From a virus: a stretch of 64,000 bases of DNA. The position numbers and the translations under genes were made by a program. The DNA lies in the IMG/VR virus record IMGVR_UViG_3300025121_000030, positions 34,269 to 98,268 of that record; one strand, given 5' to 3'. Of the stretch, positions 25,834 through 34,707 are shown piece after piece (positions within the stretch are counted from its first letter, which is position 1; each line of letters starts with the position of its first letter). Below the pieces are notes generated by a model that had not been told where the DNA came from, made no database searches, and saw nothing but the letters and a program-made list of their open reading frames with translations.

Positions 25834-26613
25834 ATGTCAATCATCACAACTTTAACTCCAACTAACATAGCAAAAACATCTATAACTTTTCATGGTAATG
25901 CAGTAATTTGGACATTGCCATTTGATGGAACTAATCAACCAGGTGTTGAAATAGACGAAGTAATTACTAACACATTAACAATTCCTGCAAATTGTGTATT
26001 ATATATGGAATGCACTGGTAATTCTGGCTTTATTAATTGGTCTAAAAACAATGAAGATACTTGGGCATGGGGACCGTATCAAGAAGATCCAGAAGATCCA
26101 GAGAGTCCTGTCATATGGATATGGTATAATCAAACACTTTCTTTTAATGAAAATGATACACTAGCTATAAAAATAAATAATTTCCTTGGCGGCCCGATGG
26201 ATGGCGATATCACCATTAAATTAAATACTGTATCTGGTCGCACATTATCTCAATTTCATTATGCCGCAGAAGGTTCTTGTTACCTTACAACATCTTGTGT
26301 TGGATATAAAGGATTACCTGATAATTGCTCTGAATTAACAGCAATGCGTTTATTGAGAGAACATTATATTAATGAACCAGAATATATCGCATTAATTTCA
26401 GAGTATAATCAATTATCAAGACAGATTATAAATATGGTAAATCAAGAAATAAATCCAGATATAATTTACGAACAAATATATCAAAGTGTGAAAATTTGTG
26501 AAACAGCAATAAATAATGAAGATTGGCAGACTGCTCGTAACGAATATTTGGGCATGTATTATCAATTAGCAGAAACTTATATTCCTAATTATCAAAGATT
26601 AATGCCTTTATGA
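25834..26613 (+). CDS. Virion surface protein with domains B-C (CFI-box-like)
   Basis: A 259-residue protein with domain B (VIWTLPFDGTNQPGVEIDEV ... IPANCVLYMECTGN ... DGDITIKLNTVSGRTL) and domain C (CYLTTSCVGYKGLPDNCSEL; AMRLLREHYI; SVKICETAINNEDWQTARNE). Domain C is about 60 percent identical by eye to that at the C-terminus of 20794, and the two conserved Cys (C-x4-C) are kept in both. It follows the A-only gene at 25384 and precedes the acidic repeat gene. The role of the CFI-box-like domain in virions is unknown to me. Confidence 0.6.
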   Translation: MSIITTLTPTNIAKTSITFHGNAVIWTLPFDGTNQPGVEIDEVITNTLTIPANCVLYMECTGNSGFINWSKNNEDTWAWGPYQEDPEDPESPVIWIWYNQTLSFNENDTLAIKINNFLGGPMDGDITIKLNTVSGRTLSQFHYAAEGSCYLTTSCVGYKGLPDNCSELTAMRLLREHYINEPEYIALISEYNQLSRQIINMVNQEINPDIIYEQIYQSVKICETAINNEDWQTARNEYLGMYYQLAETYIPNYQRLMPL

Positions 26614-26629
26614 AAGGCTGGTGAAATAA

Positions 26630-27646
26630 ATGGCAACACAAGTTTATTTTGAATATAAAATACAAGGTGGATCAACATGGACTGAAACTACTAAACAAAC
26701 AATAACTGTAACTCAAGATTATGAATTAGATATGTCTAATTTGGATATGGGAACTAACTATGAGTATCGTGCGATTGTAAATGATGATGGTTGCATTAAT
26801 AGTGGCGAAACAATGACTTTTTTTACATGGTCAGAAGAGATTAATAGTTTTGATTCACTGAGAAGATTATTGTTAGATGATATTTATAATGGTGACAGTT
26901 TAAGAAAACTATCTTTGGATGAAATTATTAATGGAGATACATTAAGAAAATTAATTTTATCAGAAACTACAAACTTTGATACTCTTAGAAAAATTGCTTA
27001 TGGTGGTTATTTTAGTGGAAAAACTTATCGTAGTATTGTTAAATATTATGAAGAATTATTTGATTCATTGAGAAAGTTAGCAATAGATGAGAATATTAAT
27101 TTTGATTCATTGAGAGCATTAATTTTATCAGAGGTTGTTGATTTTGATAGTTTGAGATTGTTGATTATGGAAGACAGTGCTAACTTTGATACGTTACGGA
27201 AATTAGTAGTTTTGGATGAAAGTGATTATGATACATTAAGAAAATTAATTGACGATAGTAAATTTTCTACTGGTCTACTTAGAATATTGAGATCCGCAAC
27301 GGCTGAAGAAGATGAAGAAGAAATGGAAACTTGCTTTGTGTTTTTTAATTCAGAAGAGTCAATAGTTGGAGAAGAATTGGATGTAACAGGGTATTCAGAT
27401 TGTCTTGTTGAAGTATATTCAAAATTTGGTTCAACATTTGAGACAATTTTTGAAGGCACAATAGATCAAAATTTTTATCCAATTATGGCTATAAAGTCAA
27501 GCGATTTAAGTTTAATTAATAATCCTACTAGTATAGGTACACATAATTTAGATGTTACGGGTTTAAAGAAAATCAGATGTTCTCTTAATTCTGTTTTATT
27601 TGATAAAATAAGAATGGTAGGAAACTTATTTAAAGAGAAAGATTAA
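26630..27646 (+). CDS. Acidic 16-residue repeat protein with fibronectin-like and beta domains
   Basis: A 338-residue protein in three parts. Residues 1-65 look like a fibronectin type III domain (VYFEYKIQGGSTWTETT ... GTNYEYRAIVNDDG). Residues 70-225 consist of about ten 16-residue repeats of the form FDSLRKLxLDExxN (GDTLRKLILSETTN; NFDSLRALILSEVVD). Residues 235-338 are a beta domain like the proteins at 27722 and 40844 (LDVTGYSDCLVEVYSKF ... TGLKKIRCSLNSV). The repeat unit is the same as the GDTxRKL units inside the giant protein at 16625, but here acidic residues dominate. It is the likely less-diverged relative of that array. Function unknown. Confidence 0.65.
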   Translation: MATQVYFEYKIQGGSTWTETTKQTITVTQDYELDMSNLDMGTNYEYRAIVNDDGCINSGETMTFFTWSEEINSFDSLRRLLLDDIYNGDSLRKLSLDEIINGDTLRKLILSETTNFDTLRKIAYGGYFSGKTYRSIVKYYEELFDSLRKLAIDENINFDSLRALILSEVVDFDSLRLLIMEDSANFDTLRKLVVLDESDYDTLRKLIDDSKFSTGLLRILRSATAEEDEEEMETCFVFFNSEESIVGEELDVTGYSDCLVEVYSKFGSTFETIFEGTIDQNFYPIMAIKSSDLSLINNPTSIGTHNLDVTGLKKIRCSLNSVLFDKIRMVGNLFKEKD

Positions 27647-27676
27647 AACAATAAAATAATATTTTAAATAATTATG

Positions 27677-27699
27677 CTCTACTTTATTAGAGTGTTTTT
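27677..27699 (+). terminator. Short intrinsic terminator
   Basis: CTCTA (27677-27681) pairs with TAGAG (27688-27692), followed by GTG and a T-run. The stem is only five bases, so it is probably weak. Confidence 0.5.
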
Positions 27700-27721
27700 A
27701 TTTTAAGGGGTGAATAATTAA

Positions 27722-28054
27722 ATGGGTAATTTCCCTGTAAAAATACATTATTTCCATAGTAAAGAAGATTCAGCGGTGAACGGAGAAGAATTGGTTGTAG
27801 AAAGTGGAATGGAAGTAATTGATGTAGAAATTATTAATGATGGAGCCACATTTTTGGTACAGTTTGAAGGATCACTTGATGGTATTAATTGGTATTTATT
27901 AAATTGTATTAATTTATCAACATTAGGGACTTTAACACAAATTATTGTCTCTGGTCTTTTCCAGGTGGATCTATCTGGTTTACATCGTCTTCGTTGCAAA
28001 ATTAATTCTATCTCGGTTGGCGATATAACTGTAGTTGGCAGAGCTGTCAATTAG
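27722..28054 (+). CDS. Small beta-sandwich virion protein
   Basis: A 110-residue protein with the strand pattern EELVVESGMEVIDVEII, TFLVQFEGSLDGINWYLL and LSGLHRLRCKINSISVGDI. The same pattern appears as the C-terminal domain of 26630 and as the protein at 40844 (SFTVEFYGSIDGVNYDLI), so these form a small paralogous family. The SxDGxxW/Y motif is typical of beta-sandwich modules on phage baseplates and fibres. AAGGGGTG lies before the ATG. Confidence 0.55.
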   Translation: MGNFPVKIHYFHSKEDSAVNGEELVVESGMEVIDVEIINDGATFLVQFEGSLDGINWYLLNCINLSTLGTLTQIIVSGLFQVDLSGLHRLRCKINSISVGDITVVGRAVN

Positions 28055-28083
28055 TTAATTTTTTAATGAGAGGAATGACTTAA

Positions 28084-28128
28084 ATGATATATATATTAAA
28101 TAAATCTTCAGGTGGTGATACCTATTGA
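28084..28128 (+). CDS. Fourteen-codon minicistron coupled to the next gene
   Basis: A short frame MIYILNKSSGGDTY starts at 28084 behind GAGAGGAATGACT, the ribosome binding context used by many real genes here. Its TGA stop (28126-28128) overlaps the TTG start of the next gene (28125). GGTGG inside the frame serves as ribosome binding site for that gene. It may be a leader that couples translation, or the shortened remnant of a gene. Confidence 0.4.
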   Translation: MIYILNKSSGGDTY

Positions 28129-29450
28129 AAACTGGAAATTATATAATGGCGTTATTAAAAAAAGCTCAAGAAGGTGGTGGTACTCCATCAAATCTTCCTA
28201 ATTATTTACCAAGTCAAGAAGATTTTGATAATTCTGGAATATTACTTAAGACATATGATGTTACACCTTTAAATGGAGATCGGCGTTTGCGTGAAAACGT
28301 AGATAAAATTATTTGGGAAAAATTCTATGATCCATTGGGTGCTACAGCATATGCATGGCATCAAGTTTCAGATATAGAAATACCAGATGTCACAACATCT
28401 AATGATGTTCATTTTATATATTTACGAGGTGATGCAGATACAGAAGATAGTGTTAGATTTATGCTTGATAATGGTACTACAAAAATACAAAAATTAGTTG
28501 ATTCTATTTGGGTTGACGCTTCATTTACTTCTGGTAGTGCTACTATTAATTTTAGCAATGATGTATCAGTTGGTTCTGTTGGACACCATTTAAATATTTC
28601 TTCTAAGTCAACGGGCGAAAAATATTTTGCTATACAAATACCATTTAATGATGATGGAACAAAAGATGTAGGCACTCCAAAATTAGGAACAAAAATATTT
28701 CGTTCAATTATACAACCAGATGAATCAGGTGAATGGATTGGAACTACGTTACGATATGATAGACCAATTACTTCTCAGTTTATATATGATAAATTATATT
28801 TTAAAGTAGGTTCTGTAATAGCAACAAAACATATCCGAATACGATTGTATCGTAATATTGAAGATCGTGATCATTTATTTTATGATGAAACATTTAATTA
28901 TTCTACATTTAGTCCTGCGAATGCTGAAATAAGTATTAATGTAAAACAAGATGTCTCATATATAAAAGGAATTAATATTATTGCAGTATATGAAAGTGAA
29001 GAACCATTTAGTTTTAAAACAAATGTAGATGGTACAATCCCTTGGATTGCAATGGATCAATGGCTTGAACATCATGAGTACATTCCTAGTTGGGACACAT
29101 GGGAAGAAAAAACATGGAATACTAATGAAGCCATAGTAAAAAATGGGATACTTTATATTTGTCAAGAAAGTGGTTCTCAAACTGGAACTTTTGATAGTAA
29201 TATATCTGCTGGTAAATGGAAATCTTTAGAAGATGTATTGAGTGGAATTGGTGAGAGTAGTAGTGATGATAGTAAAGATTTAGTTGTTAATTACGGAGTT
29301 AGTGGCGGTGCTATTACTGATGTGTATAGTAGTGATTCTTCATCTTTAAATGGTGGTTTATTGAGTGAAGATAATAGTGAGTTTTATATTATAAATGGTG
29401 GTACACTAGACAATGATTTTAATTTCCAGTTAGACGGGGGTACGTTCTAA
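28125..29450 (+). CDS. Probable tail fibre or baseplate protein
   Basis: The start is uncertain: TTG 28125 after GGTGGTGAT, or ATG 28146 (ALLKKAQEGG). The 441-residue protein is mainly beta. Notable parts are the opening SNLPNYLPSQEDFDNSGILL, a carbohydrate-binding-like middle (WVDASFTSGSATINFSNDVS), and a late unit around residue 355 resembling a chitin-binding or carbohydrate-binding repeat (IPSWDTWEEKTWNTNEAIVK ... NGILYICQESGSQTG). The last 65 residues are Ser/Asp/Gly rich (SVSGGAITDVYSS-like), as in flexible fibre ends. It belongs to the adhesion block; the target is unknown. Confidence 0.5.
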   Translation: MKTGNYIMALLKKAQEGGGTPSNLPNYLPSQEDFDNSGILLKTYDVTPLNGDRRLRENVDKIIWEKFYDPLGATAYAWHQVSDIEIPDVTTSNDVHFIYLRGDADTEDSVRFMLDNGTTKIQKLVDSIWVDASFTSGSATINFSNDVSVGSVGHHLNISSKSTGEKYFAIQIPFNDDGTKDVGTPKLGTKIFRSIIQPDESGEWIGTTLRYDRPITSQFIYDKLYFKVGSVIATKHIRIRLYRNIEDRDHLFYDETFNYSTFSPANAEISINVKQDVSYIKGINIIAVYESEEPFSFKTNVDGTIPWIAMDQWLEHHEYIPSWDTWEEKTWNTNEAIVKNGILYICQESGSQTGTFDSNISAGKWKSLEDVLSGIGESSSDDSKDLVVNYGVSGGAITDVYSSDSSSLNGGLLSEDNSEFYIINGGTLDNDFNFQLDGGTF

Positions 29451-29490
29451 AGTTAATGTAAAGGAATGAAGTAAAATTAAATATGGTTTC

Positions 29491-29553
29491 TGTATGAGGT
29501 TCTAAACTTATATAGAGTAAAACGAAGACACTGTACTGCTTTACAGTGTCTTT
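29491..29553 (+). ncRNA. Hairpin pair before a damaged endonuclease gene (copy 5, weak)
   Basis: Hairpin B is TTCTA/TAGAG, the linker contains CGA, and hairpin C is a strong AGACACTGTA/TTACAGTGTCT with a five-base loop. The order (GAGG linker, hairpin, YGA, hairpin, then an endonuclease start 42 bases on) follows the other copies, but no closing outer stem is clear. A ribosome binding site and a five-codon frame (ATG at 29493) just upstream look like the remnant of a gene start. Confidence 0.35.
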
Positions 29554-29594
29554 ATCCATTTGTAAATCTTTTTATGCAGAAAAGGAGAATGAAT

Positions 29595-30689
29595 ATGGGA
29601 TTGATAACTAAAACTGTAATGGTAAAATGAAATGTTAGGAATAAGCAATGGTATGAGTCTAAAGAATATATTTTTACTAAATGGAAAGATGAATTTGAAG
29701 TAAAAGTTGAAGATTTAACTAGTGGAAGCACTTCATACGTAGATGTTAAGTGTGATTGTGAATACTGTAAAAGTCCTTATTTAAAACCTATGATGTATAA
29801 AGATTATATAAGAAGTGTTTTTGAAGATGGTAGATATTGTTGTAGAAAATGTTTAGATGACATTAAGGCTATAAAATTAGGTAAGAAAATAAAAGTTGGA
29901 AATGAAATTGTTTTAGTAAACAAACCGAAAATAACAAACAAAACTGGCAAGAATAAAATACCTCATAAAAAGCGTTTTCTTGAAATCCTTGGTGTAGATG
30001 ATTATGACTCAATTAGAAACTATCTTTTTAATGAATATGTAATAAACATTAAAAGTGCTAAAAAAATATCAGATGAAATAAAGATACCAGAAAAAACAAT
30101 TGTTAGATTAATACATCGTTATAATATACCAATTAATAAACCTAGCGATTATGACCTTGGTATGAAAGGTAAAAATCATTCAGAAGAAACAAGACAAAAA
30201 ATGAGAGATAATTCACCAAAATATAGACCATGGATGATAGGAAAAATTTGGACGGATGAACGAAGAGAAAAAACGTTAAGAACAAGAAAAGAAACTGAAT
30301 TTTTAATTGGTAATAAAAATGGAAACTGGAAGGGTGGAGTAAGTTATATTCACAACATTATAAGATGTAGAGATGAATATAAACAATGGCGTTTTAATGT
30401 GATGGAACGTGATAATTTTACTTGTCAATTTATAGGTGGAAAACGCAATTTACAAGTTCATCATTTATGGGAATTAGCAGATATAGTTCAAGAAGCTAGA
30501 GATAAGCTTGGAGATATTAATGATAATAGGGAAGAAATAATTCAATATGTATTATCCAAACATACATTGGATATTGGTATCACAGTAAATAAAGATTATC
30601 ATTCAAATGTAATACATGATAATAAAGATAGAAGTAAAAGACAAAAAACATATCGTTATAAAAATAAAAATAAAAAAGAAGTGGTTTAA
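29595..30689 (+). pseudogene. HNH homing endonuclease with a nonsense codon at position 12
   Basis: From ATG 29595 (AAAGGAGAATG upstream) the frame reads MGLITKTVMVK and then TGA at 29628-29630. It continues open to 30689, 365 codons in all. The residues after the stop match the N-terminal module of the genes at 333, 8989 and 36842 (WYESKEY; VKVEDLTSG; CDCEYC ... CRKC), so the TGA is a real lesion in a full gene. The rest has a NUMOD3-like part (NHSEETRQKMRDNS) and an HNH nuclease (YKQWRFNVMERDNFTCQF ... NLQVHHL). The cysteine pairs of some HNH zinc ribbons are absent. Translation could restart at ATG 29790 and give 299 residues that keep the nuclease. It may be inactive or only weakly expressed. 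Confidence 0.75.
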
Positions 30690-30704
30690 TAACTGCTTCT
30701 TTTT
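30676..30704 (+). terminator. Terminator overlapping the endonuclease stop
   Basis: AAGAAGTGGTT and AACTGCTTCTT form an 11-pair stem around a short loop and are followed by TTTT. The 5' arm contains the last codons of the endonuclease frame. Confidence 0.7.
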
Positions 30705-30736
30705 AAATCATAATAAGGAAGGAATGATTATAAATT

Positions 30737-31966
30737 ATGTGCGCACAAAAAATAAATTTCCGTAAAGGCTCGGATGCAGAAAGACTTACAATAACCCCTT
30801 CTGACGGTGAACCAATATGGGCTGATAAAAAATTCTATATTGGAGATGGAACTACGGTTGGAGGAAATTTGATTTCAGGAGGTAGTAGTTCGTCATCAGG
30901 CTATAAAAAGGAAACAATACATGTTGGAGGAACTGATTTAGCTATACTAAGTTCTCATAATGACGCGGAGATTCACCTTGAGGGCATAGGTAATTTAACA
31001 ATAAATGCCAATGACATTATAGATGACACTTTTGGATTTCACATTGTAAATACTGACGCAGGAGAAGACAGAAATCTTTTTATGTCAAATTTTGCTGGCT
31101 CATTTATGCGTGACGGTACTATGACTTCAATATCAGAATTAACTATAGCTCATGATGAGAGTTACATTGTTACTGTCACAAATAGCGGAGGCTCGAAATA
31201 TTTAAATGTCTTTCCGATGTTCAGTCAAACTTTAGTTGAAAAACAATTAAGAGGTAAACAAAGTACGGTTCATATTGGAGCAAGCAATTTGGCTATTGCC
31301 CAATCTCACAATGATTCCGAAATTCATTTTGAAAGTACAGGAAATGCAACTATAAATGCGACACATATTTTAACTGACACTTTTTTGGTAAGACTAACAA
31401 ATACTGATTCTGGTGTTAATAAAACGCTTACACCTACTGGATTCGCTGGTGCATTTGTAAGAGATGGGACATCAAATACTATAACTACCTCATTAACTAT
31501 AAAACCAAATGAGAGTTATATCATTTCAATAACTGATAATGGAGGTAAATTTTTAAATGCTTACCCAACACATAAAGTTTTAAATAAAATAGAAACAGGC
31601 TCTTGGGTTCCAACCATTACATTCACATCTGTAGACCCTGATATTTCAGGTGCAACAACAGAACTTTATAAAGCAATTTATACTAGAATTGATGATAAAG
31701 TTAATTTTAATTTATCATTCGGACTTAGTAATTTCACGGCAGGTAGATATTTGATGGGTTCTTATACATTGCCTAAAACTAAAGTTGGAACTGATAGTAT
31801 TATTTCTGTAGCAAATAGTACATTTGCATCACAATATGTACCAATATATGCATTGGTGTTTTTTGGGACTCCTAGTGTCTTTATTGGAACTCCAGATATT
31901 CGATTACCTGCACCATCATTAATTACTATTAATATAATTGGTTCATATGTAACCAATGAATCGTAG
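30737..31966 (+). CDS. Tail fibre protein with Mtd-like N-terminal domain (first copy)
   Basis: A 409-residue protein. Residues 5-45 (INFRKGSDAERLTITPSDGE ... KKFYIGDGTTVGG) match the N-terminal domain found in major tropism determinant and other tail fibres, whose signature is FRRGT-x-x-E followed by GDGxT. Residues 55-270 hold two copies of a roughly 100-residue unit (IHVGGTDLAILSSHNDAEIH and VHIGASNLAIAQSHNDSEIH). The C-terminal 110 residues form a separate beta domain (GSWVPTITFTSVDPDISG). The duplicated unit probably extends the fibre. It is followed 13 bases later by a second fibre gene with the same N-terminus. Confidence 0.65.
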   Translation: MCAQKINFRKGSDAERLTITPSDGEPIWADKKFYIGDGTTVGGNLISGGSSSSSGYKKETIHVGGTDLAILSSHNDAEIHLEGIGNLTINANDIIDDTFGFHIVNTDAGEDRNLFMSNFAGSFMRDGTMTSISELTIAHDESYIVTVTNSGGSKYLNVFPMFSQTLVEKQLRGKQSTVHIGASNLAIAQSHNDSEIHFESTGNATINATHILTDTFLVRLTNTDSGVNKTLTPTGFAGAFVRDGTSNTITTSLTIKPNESYIISITDNGGKFLNAYPTHKVLNKIETGSWVPTITFTSVDPDISGATTELYKAIYTRIDDKVNFNLSFGLSNFTAGRYLMGSYTLPKTKVGTDSIISVANSTFASQYVPIYALVFFGTPSVFIGTPDIRLPAPSLITINIIGSYVTNES

Positions 31967-31979
31967 GTGATTGTAAATT

Positions 31980-33953
31980 ATGGCTGATATCATTTTTAAA
32001 AGAGGGCAAGAATCAAATCGTACATCTATTATACCAAAGTTTGGAGAACCTATTGTTTCAAATGACAATGGCAAACCAAGATTATGGATAGGTGATTCTC
32101 AGACTCCTGGTGGCATAGAGATAGGTGCTAGTGAATCAACCGAAACTATATCTTCAATACCATCAACTATTTTATCATTTAAAGGATATAAAATAAAAAA
32201 ATTTAGAATTCGTATTTCTGCGAATGATATTAATAATGAAGCTATGCTTGGTCATTTTTCTGTAAAACCATTAGGAGGAAGTTGGACTGATGATCCAACA
32301 GATTTTGTAATTACAAAAGGGGCTAATTCAAGTTATAATCTTAATCCTACAATTACTCATTTTGGTTTCGAGTACGGGGAACATGTTCCATGGACTGTAT
32401 GTAACATACCTACAAGTAGCACTTATGATGGAACATTTGTAGAATTTACATTAAGTTTTGCCGATGGTTTAGCTAAAGAAATAGATAGACTTATATTTGC
32501 TGGCACAAATACACATACTGGTAAATATCATGCAATGTCTTTAGCTGTACAAATAGAATCTGAAGCAGGATCAAATGCTAATGGGGCAGATGGAATATGG
32601 CGGGACATGGTTTCATCTGGTTCTATGCAATATAATTTTACAGCATCTTTAGATACTTCTTATAAATGGATTATTATTGATAATGAGTCTTATACCCCTG
32701 AGTTTATAATGGATTTAGGTTGGAAAAAAATTAAAAAAGCAAGACTTCGTATTTCTGGTAATTCGCTTGATTCTGAAAATGTTGATATGCAAAGGTTTTT
32801 ATTTTATGATGAGAATAACAATTATGCTAATAACACAATGCTAACATGGGCAACTGGTAAATATAGTAGCAGTAATTTAACAATGGCTAATGATGGAAGT
32901 ATGTTTTATGAAAGTAGTTCATCGGCAGATGTAGGTAGACCAAGAAATCATAGAGCAGAGGTATTCCTTGAATTAGTAGTGACTTTTAATGATGTTCGTA
33001 AGTTAACAAAAGTTGATGTTATGTTAGATGGTAATACAGACCAAAATTATGAAATGTTTTGTGTTGATGTACAATTTGAAGGTGATGTCGGAGTGAATGC
33101 TGATGGTTCTGATGGCACATGGTACAGAATTATACTACCTAGAAGTATTTCTGGAACTGAAGAAAATATAGGACATTATATACAATATATAGCAAACAAT
33201 TTAGTAGAATCAAAAGAAAATATATTGGGTAATCCATCTGAAGATGGAATGGTATTATCATCAACTATTTCTGGTGATAGATCGTGGATCAATACTCCAC
33301 AGCAAGTGTTGCTTTATTGGAATGGTAATTCTAATCCAACTATTTCTATGTATCCAATGTTAGGTACTTATGGCAATATGGATATTTATACTAATACTGC
33401 TGCTTATAGTACAATAAATAAAATAGTAAGACTAACTGATACTTCTACAAATGTTCAAGGTAATCTTCAATGGAATATTAACTTGCCAAATTATGTAAGT
33501 ATGAAAACAAAAATACGTTCTAGTGGAGGGAATGGAGGACTTAACACTTGGATATATATTGGTACAAACGGAGCACCAATAAGTGAAGCTGGATTTATAA
33601 ATACGATGGATGCGATGTCAACAGGAGTGATGGTTGTATTTTCTGAATCATTAGATAAAATTAAGCTACATAACCCTTTATACTTTGATGAAATTGGACT
33701 TCTTGCAGAAATATCACAAACTGGAATTGATGACGATGCATGGCATGATGTAAGCATTATTGTTGACAATACAGGAACTGTTGGTAAGGTAAAAATATCT
33801 TGGGACGGGACAATTAAAATTGATTATACACATACAGCTTTAATTGATATAACTGGTGGATATACAGGAATTGGAGCAAGAAATAATGCATCTAATACAA
33901 ATAGTCATTGGGTAGATGGATGGTTGATGAGTGGCAAAGGATTTTCAATTTAA
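31980..33953 (+). CDS. Tail fibre protein with Mtd-like N-terminal domain (second copy)
   Basis: A 657-residue protein with the same N-terminal signature (IIFKRGQESNRTSIIPKFGE ... RLWIGDSQTPGG). The middle has two related beta units of about 190 residues (IKKFRIRISANDINNEAMLG and IKKARLRISGNSLDSENVDM), each ending near a Glu/Asp-Ala-Asp-Gly motif (NANGADGIWRDM; VNADGSDGTWYR). The last 170 residues look like a concanavalin-type lectin domain (WINTPQQVLLYWNG ... GTVGKVKISWDGTIKIDY ... WVDGWLMSG). It is probably a receptor-binding protein that recognises host surface sugars. Confidence 0.65.
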   Translation: MADIIFKRGQESNRTSIIPKFGEPIVSNDNGKPRLWIGDSQTPGGIEIGASESTETISSIPSTILSFKGYKIKKFRIRISANDINNEAMLGHFSVKPLGGSWTDDPTDFVITKGANSSYNLNPTITHFGFEYGEHVPWTVCNIPTSSTYDGTFVEFTLSFADGLAKEIDRLIFAGTNTHTGKYHAMSLAVQIESEAGSNANGADGIWRDMVSSGSMQYNFTASLDTSYKWIIIDNESYTPEFIMDLGWKKIKKARLRISGNSLDSENVDMQRFLFYDENNNYANNTMLTWATGKYSSSNLTMANDGSMFYESSSSADVGRPRNHRAEVFLELVVTFNDVRKLTKVDVMLDGNTDQNYEMFCVDVQFEGDVGVNADGSDGTWYRIILPRSISGTEENIGHYIQYIANNLVESKENILGNPSEDGMVLSSTISGDRSWINTPQQVLLYWNGNSNPTISMYPMLGTYGNMDIYTNTAAYSTINKIVRLTDTSTNVQGNLQWNINLPNYVSMKTKIRSSGGNGGLNTWIYIGTNGAPISEAGFINTMDAMSTGVMVVFSESLDKIKLHNPLYFDEIGLLAEISQTGIDDDAWHDVSIIVDNTGTVGKVKISWDGTIKIDYTHTALIDITGGYTGIGARNNASNTNSHWVDGWLMSGKGFSI

Positions 33954-34005
33954 TCGAATAATAAATCATTACAAAATGCTCATTTCATTATGATTTTATT
34001 GTTGG

Positions 34006-34046
34006 TAAACGGTCATATACGAGGTTAAACGGTCATATATGAAGGT
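34006..34046 (+). repeat. Two tandem 20-base repeats
   Basis: TAAACGGTCATATACGAGGT (34006-34025) is directly followed by a near-identical copy differing at a few bases (34026-34046). The repeats lie at the junction between the fibre block and the membrane-protein cluster. Only two copies exist, with no spacer, so it is not a CRISPR. It may be a protein-binding site or a local duplication. Confidence 0.55.
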
Positions 34047-34093
34047 GAATTGTATTGTAAAATTAATTGAGAAGGGACTGAAATAAAACGGGC

Positions 34094-34294
34094 ATGGTTT
34101 ATCTTTGCCCTATAAATTATGGGATGATAAATATATTATTAGTTATGTTAGTAGTATTGTTAATTTTTAATCAATGGATTATATATTTTTTGTTAAAAAG
34201 ACATACACAAAAATATTTTGATTGGTTAATTGAAGAAGAAAGAACAACTCAACAAATGTTATTATTACAAAACAAAAATAAAAAGAAAGGGTGA
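34094..34294 (+). CDS. Small single-pass membrane protein
   Basis: A 66-residue protein with one hydrophobic segment (residues about 11-34: INILLVMLVVLLIFNQWIIY) followed by a basic and then Glu/Gln-rich helix (RHTQKYFDWLIEEERTTQQM). The start is uncertain: ATG 34094 lies inside a hairpin (GGGCA/TGCCC), and ATG 34124 is an alternative. It resembles the gene at 34766 in layout (hydrophobic segment, then Gln/Leu helix), and each is followed by a soluble protein of 110-125 residues. Function unknown; a holin-like role cannot be excluded. Confidence 0.5.
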   Translation: MVYLCPINYGMINILLVMLVVLLIFNQWIIYFLLKRHTQKYFDWLIEEERTTQQMLLLQNKNKKKG

Positions 34295-34307
34295 ACTGAG
34301 ATTATGG

Positions 34308-34682
34308 ATGGATAAAGTTTTTCATAATTTATTAAAGGATAATTTAGATTCAGTTTTAGAGATGAATGAACAATACTTTGGTAATATGCGATTGAATGTA
34401 TTGTATTCATATGAAAGGAATGAATTAACTGGATTATATGAAGATGTTCCAAATGAATTGGAAATCTGCCATAATGCTAACCGATATATTGTTTTTCATA
34501 AAGAAAAAGATGATCTGCTCTATCTCAAGCATTTTAATTTTAGCCAAAATCCTAAGGGCAAGGAAAAGTTTCATATAGAATCCAGAAATTTCCATAATTA
34601 CTTTCAGGTTTTAAAATGGGTGTCTTCAAATCATAAATTTGAACCTAGTAAAAAGAAAAGTATTTTTGATTTGTTAAAATAA
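34308..34682 (+). CDS. Hypothetical soluble protein (first of a duplicated pair)
   Basis: The frame is open upstream, but the earlier part overlaps the previous gene, so I place the start at ATG 34308 (124 residues). It reads DKVFHNLLKDNLDSVLEMNE, then a beta part (LEICHNANRYIVFHKEKDDL), and a helix FHNYFQVLKWVSSNH. The same order of features, ending in an aromatic-Trp helix, appears at 35118 (YKVEIDRCCLLSLS; CWADLILWIVRNK). I do not recognise it. The ribosome binding site (AAAGGGTG) is rather far from the start. Confidence 0.45.
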   Translation: MDKVFHNLLKDNLDSVLEMNEQYFGNMRLNVLYSYERNELTGLYEDVPNELEICHNANRYIVFHKEKDDLLYLKHFNFSQNPKGKEKFHIESRNFHNYFQVLKWVSSNHKFEPSKKKSIFDLLK

Positions 34683-34707
34683 TTATTAAAATATTAATAT
34701 AAATATA

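Noticed and set aside
29628-29630. TGA possibly read as Trp (alternative code) in this phage
   Set aside because: Several well-supported genes end in TGA (for example at 11674, 25341 and 26613) with the next gene starting directly after, so TGA acts as stop here.
34006-34046. CRISPR array
   Set aside because: Only two copies, no spacers, no cas genes.
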